From Actinomycetota bacterium (GTDB lineage Bacteria > Actinomycetota > Acidimicrobiia > IMCC26256 > JACDBD01), in the NCBI GenBank assembly GCA_013695115.1, contig JACDBD010000339.1, positions 1-7,167 on the forward strand: a stretch of DNA of 7,167 nucleotides, given 5' to 3'. Below are positions 6,592 to 7,167 of this stretch, piece after piece. The position numbers and the translations under genes are program-made. The first letter of the stretch is position 1, and each line of letters begins with the position of its first letter. Under the pieces are notes generated by a model. That model saw only the letters and a list, made by a program, of their open reading frames with translations, searched no databases and was not told where the DNA came from.

Positions 6592-7167
6592 CGCGGTCGG
6601 CGCGTGCGGTCGCGCTCGACGTCCTCGTACGGGTGGAAGAGGGCGCGTACTCGAACCTGCTGTTGCCTGCTGCGCTCCGGAAGAGCGGGCTCGTGGCGCG
6701 CGACCGGGCCTTCGCCACCGATCTCGTGTACGGCACGCTGCGGGCGCAGCGGGCGCTCGATCACCGGCTGGGGCCCGCGCTCGACCGGTCTGTCGGTGCT
6801 CTCGACCCGCCCGTGCGGGCTGCGCTCCGCCTGGGTGTGCACCAGCTCGTGTCGGGTGTCCCGGCCCACGCGGCGGTGGGGGAGACGGTCGAGGTTGCGC
6901 CCCGGCGCGCCCGTCCGCTGGTCAACGCGGTGCTTCGCAAGGTGGCCGCGACCGGCCCACCCTGGTTGTTGCCCGACGGCGACGACATCGCCGCGATCGG
7001 AACGCGCCTGTCGTACCCCGACTGGCTCGTCGAGTACCTGATCACCGGGTTCGGCGGCGACGACGCGCTAGCCATCCTGGCCGCGGGCAACGAGCCCGCC
7101 CCGGTCACGCTCCGGCCCAATCTGCGGCGTACGACCACAGACGAGCTCGCGCGCGAGCTCGAGGCCG
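6588..7167 (+). CDS. rsmB: 16S rRNA m5C967 methyltransferase RsmB (Sun/Fmu), N-terminal part (cut by window end)
   Basis: RsmB methylates C967 of 16S rRNA using S-adenosylmethionine. The frame is open from GTG 6588 to the window edge, giving 193 residues. The first 140 or so form the NusB-like RNA-binding domain: RAVALDVLVRVEEGAYSNLL, RDRAFATDLVYGTLR, LDPPVRAALRLGVHQL and the hallmark RPLVNAVLRKVA. After this comes LSYPDWLVEYLI and then TLRPNLRRTTTDELARELEA, the entry to the methyltransferase domain. The SAM-binding and catalytic cysteine motifs lie beyond the window, so activity cannot be judged. The start overlaps the fmt stop as GTGA, the same overlap as coaBC-metK, implying translational coupling. 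The fmt-rsmB adjacency is common in bacteria, and in mycobacteria rpe follows. Confidence 0.93.
   Translation, partial: MTRSARAVALDVLVRVEEGAYSNLLLPAALRKSGLVARDRAFATDLVYGTLRAQRALDHRLGPALDRSVGALDPPVRAALRLGVHQLVSGVPAHAAVGETVEVAPRRARPLVNAVLRKVAATGPPWLLPDGDDIAAIGTRLSYPDWLVEYLITGFGGDDALAILAAGNEPAPVTLRPNLRRTTTDELARELEA

Overview
The window is a contiguous housekeeping stretch from a high-G+C bacterium, with all genes on the + strand and closely packed: gmk (3' part) - rpoZ - coaBC - metK - priA - def - fmt - rsmB (5' part). This order, the GTG starts and the protein details point to Actinomycetota. Those details are a helicase-dead PriA with intact zinc-binding cysteines and a CoaBC carrying an AMHTEMW motif. 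The RpoZ and repeat character suggest an Acidimicrobiia-like lineage, but that assignment is from recall and is moderate at best. No plasmid, phage, CRISPR, tRNA or rRNA signal was seen.

Layout: 1-366 is the C-terminal part of guanylate kinase. 408-710 is RNA polymerase omega, which is often next to gmk. 744-1964 is the bifunctional coenzyme A enzyme CoaBC. It overlaps by 4 bases (GTGA) with metK (1961-3160), the S-adenosylmethionine synthetase. priA follows without a gap, but it has no usable ATG/GTG/TTG start at the point where homology begins. The junction reads GTAA where a GTGA overlap would be expected. After priA come about 130 non-coding bases, then def (5101-5622), a 126-base spacer, fmt (5749-6591), and a second GTGA overlap into rsmB (6588 to the window edge).

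Functionally the genes join nucleotide supply (gmk), transcription (rpoZ), cofactor synthesis (CoA, SAM), replication restart (priA), the N-formylmethionine cycle (fmt adds the formyl group, def removes it) and rRNA methylation (rsmB, a SAM user). They look like one or two co-transcribed growth-linked units.

The least ordinary part is non-coding. The two spacers immediately upstream of def and fmt carry two copies of one bipartite repeat. The arms are nearly identical and flank a variable centre that forms a hairpin in both copies, and each copy ends in GATAGGG at or beside the ribosome-binding region. Other points worth a check are the missing priA start, a deletion in the C-terminal domain of Fmt, and replaced catalytic positions in CoaBC. 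I do not see a complete new multi-gene system here.
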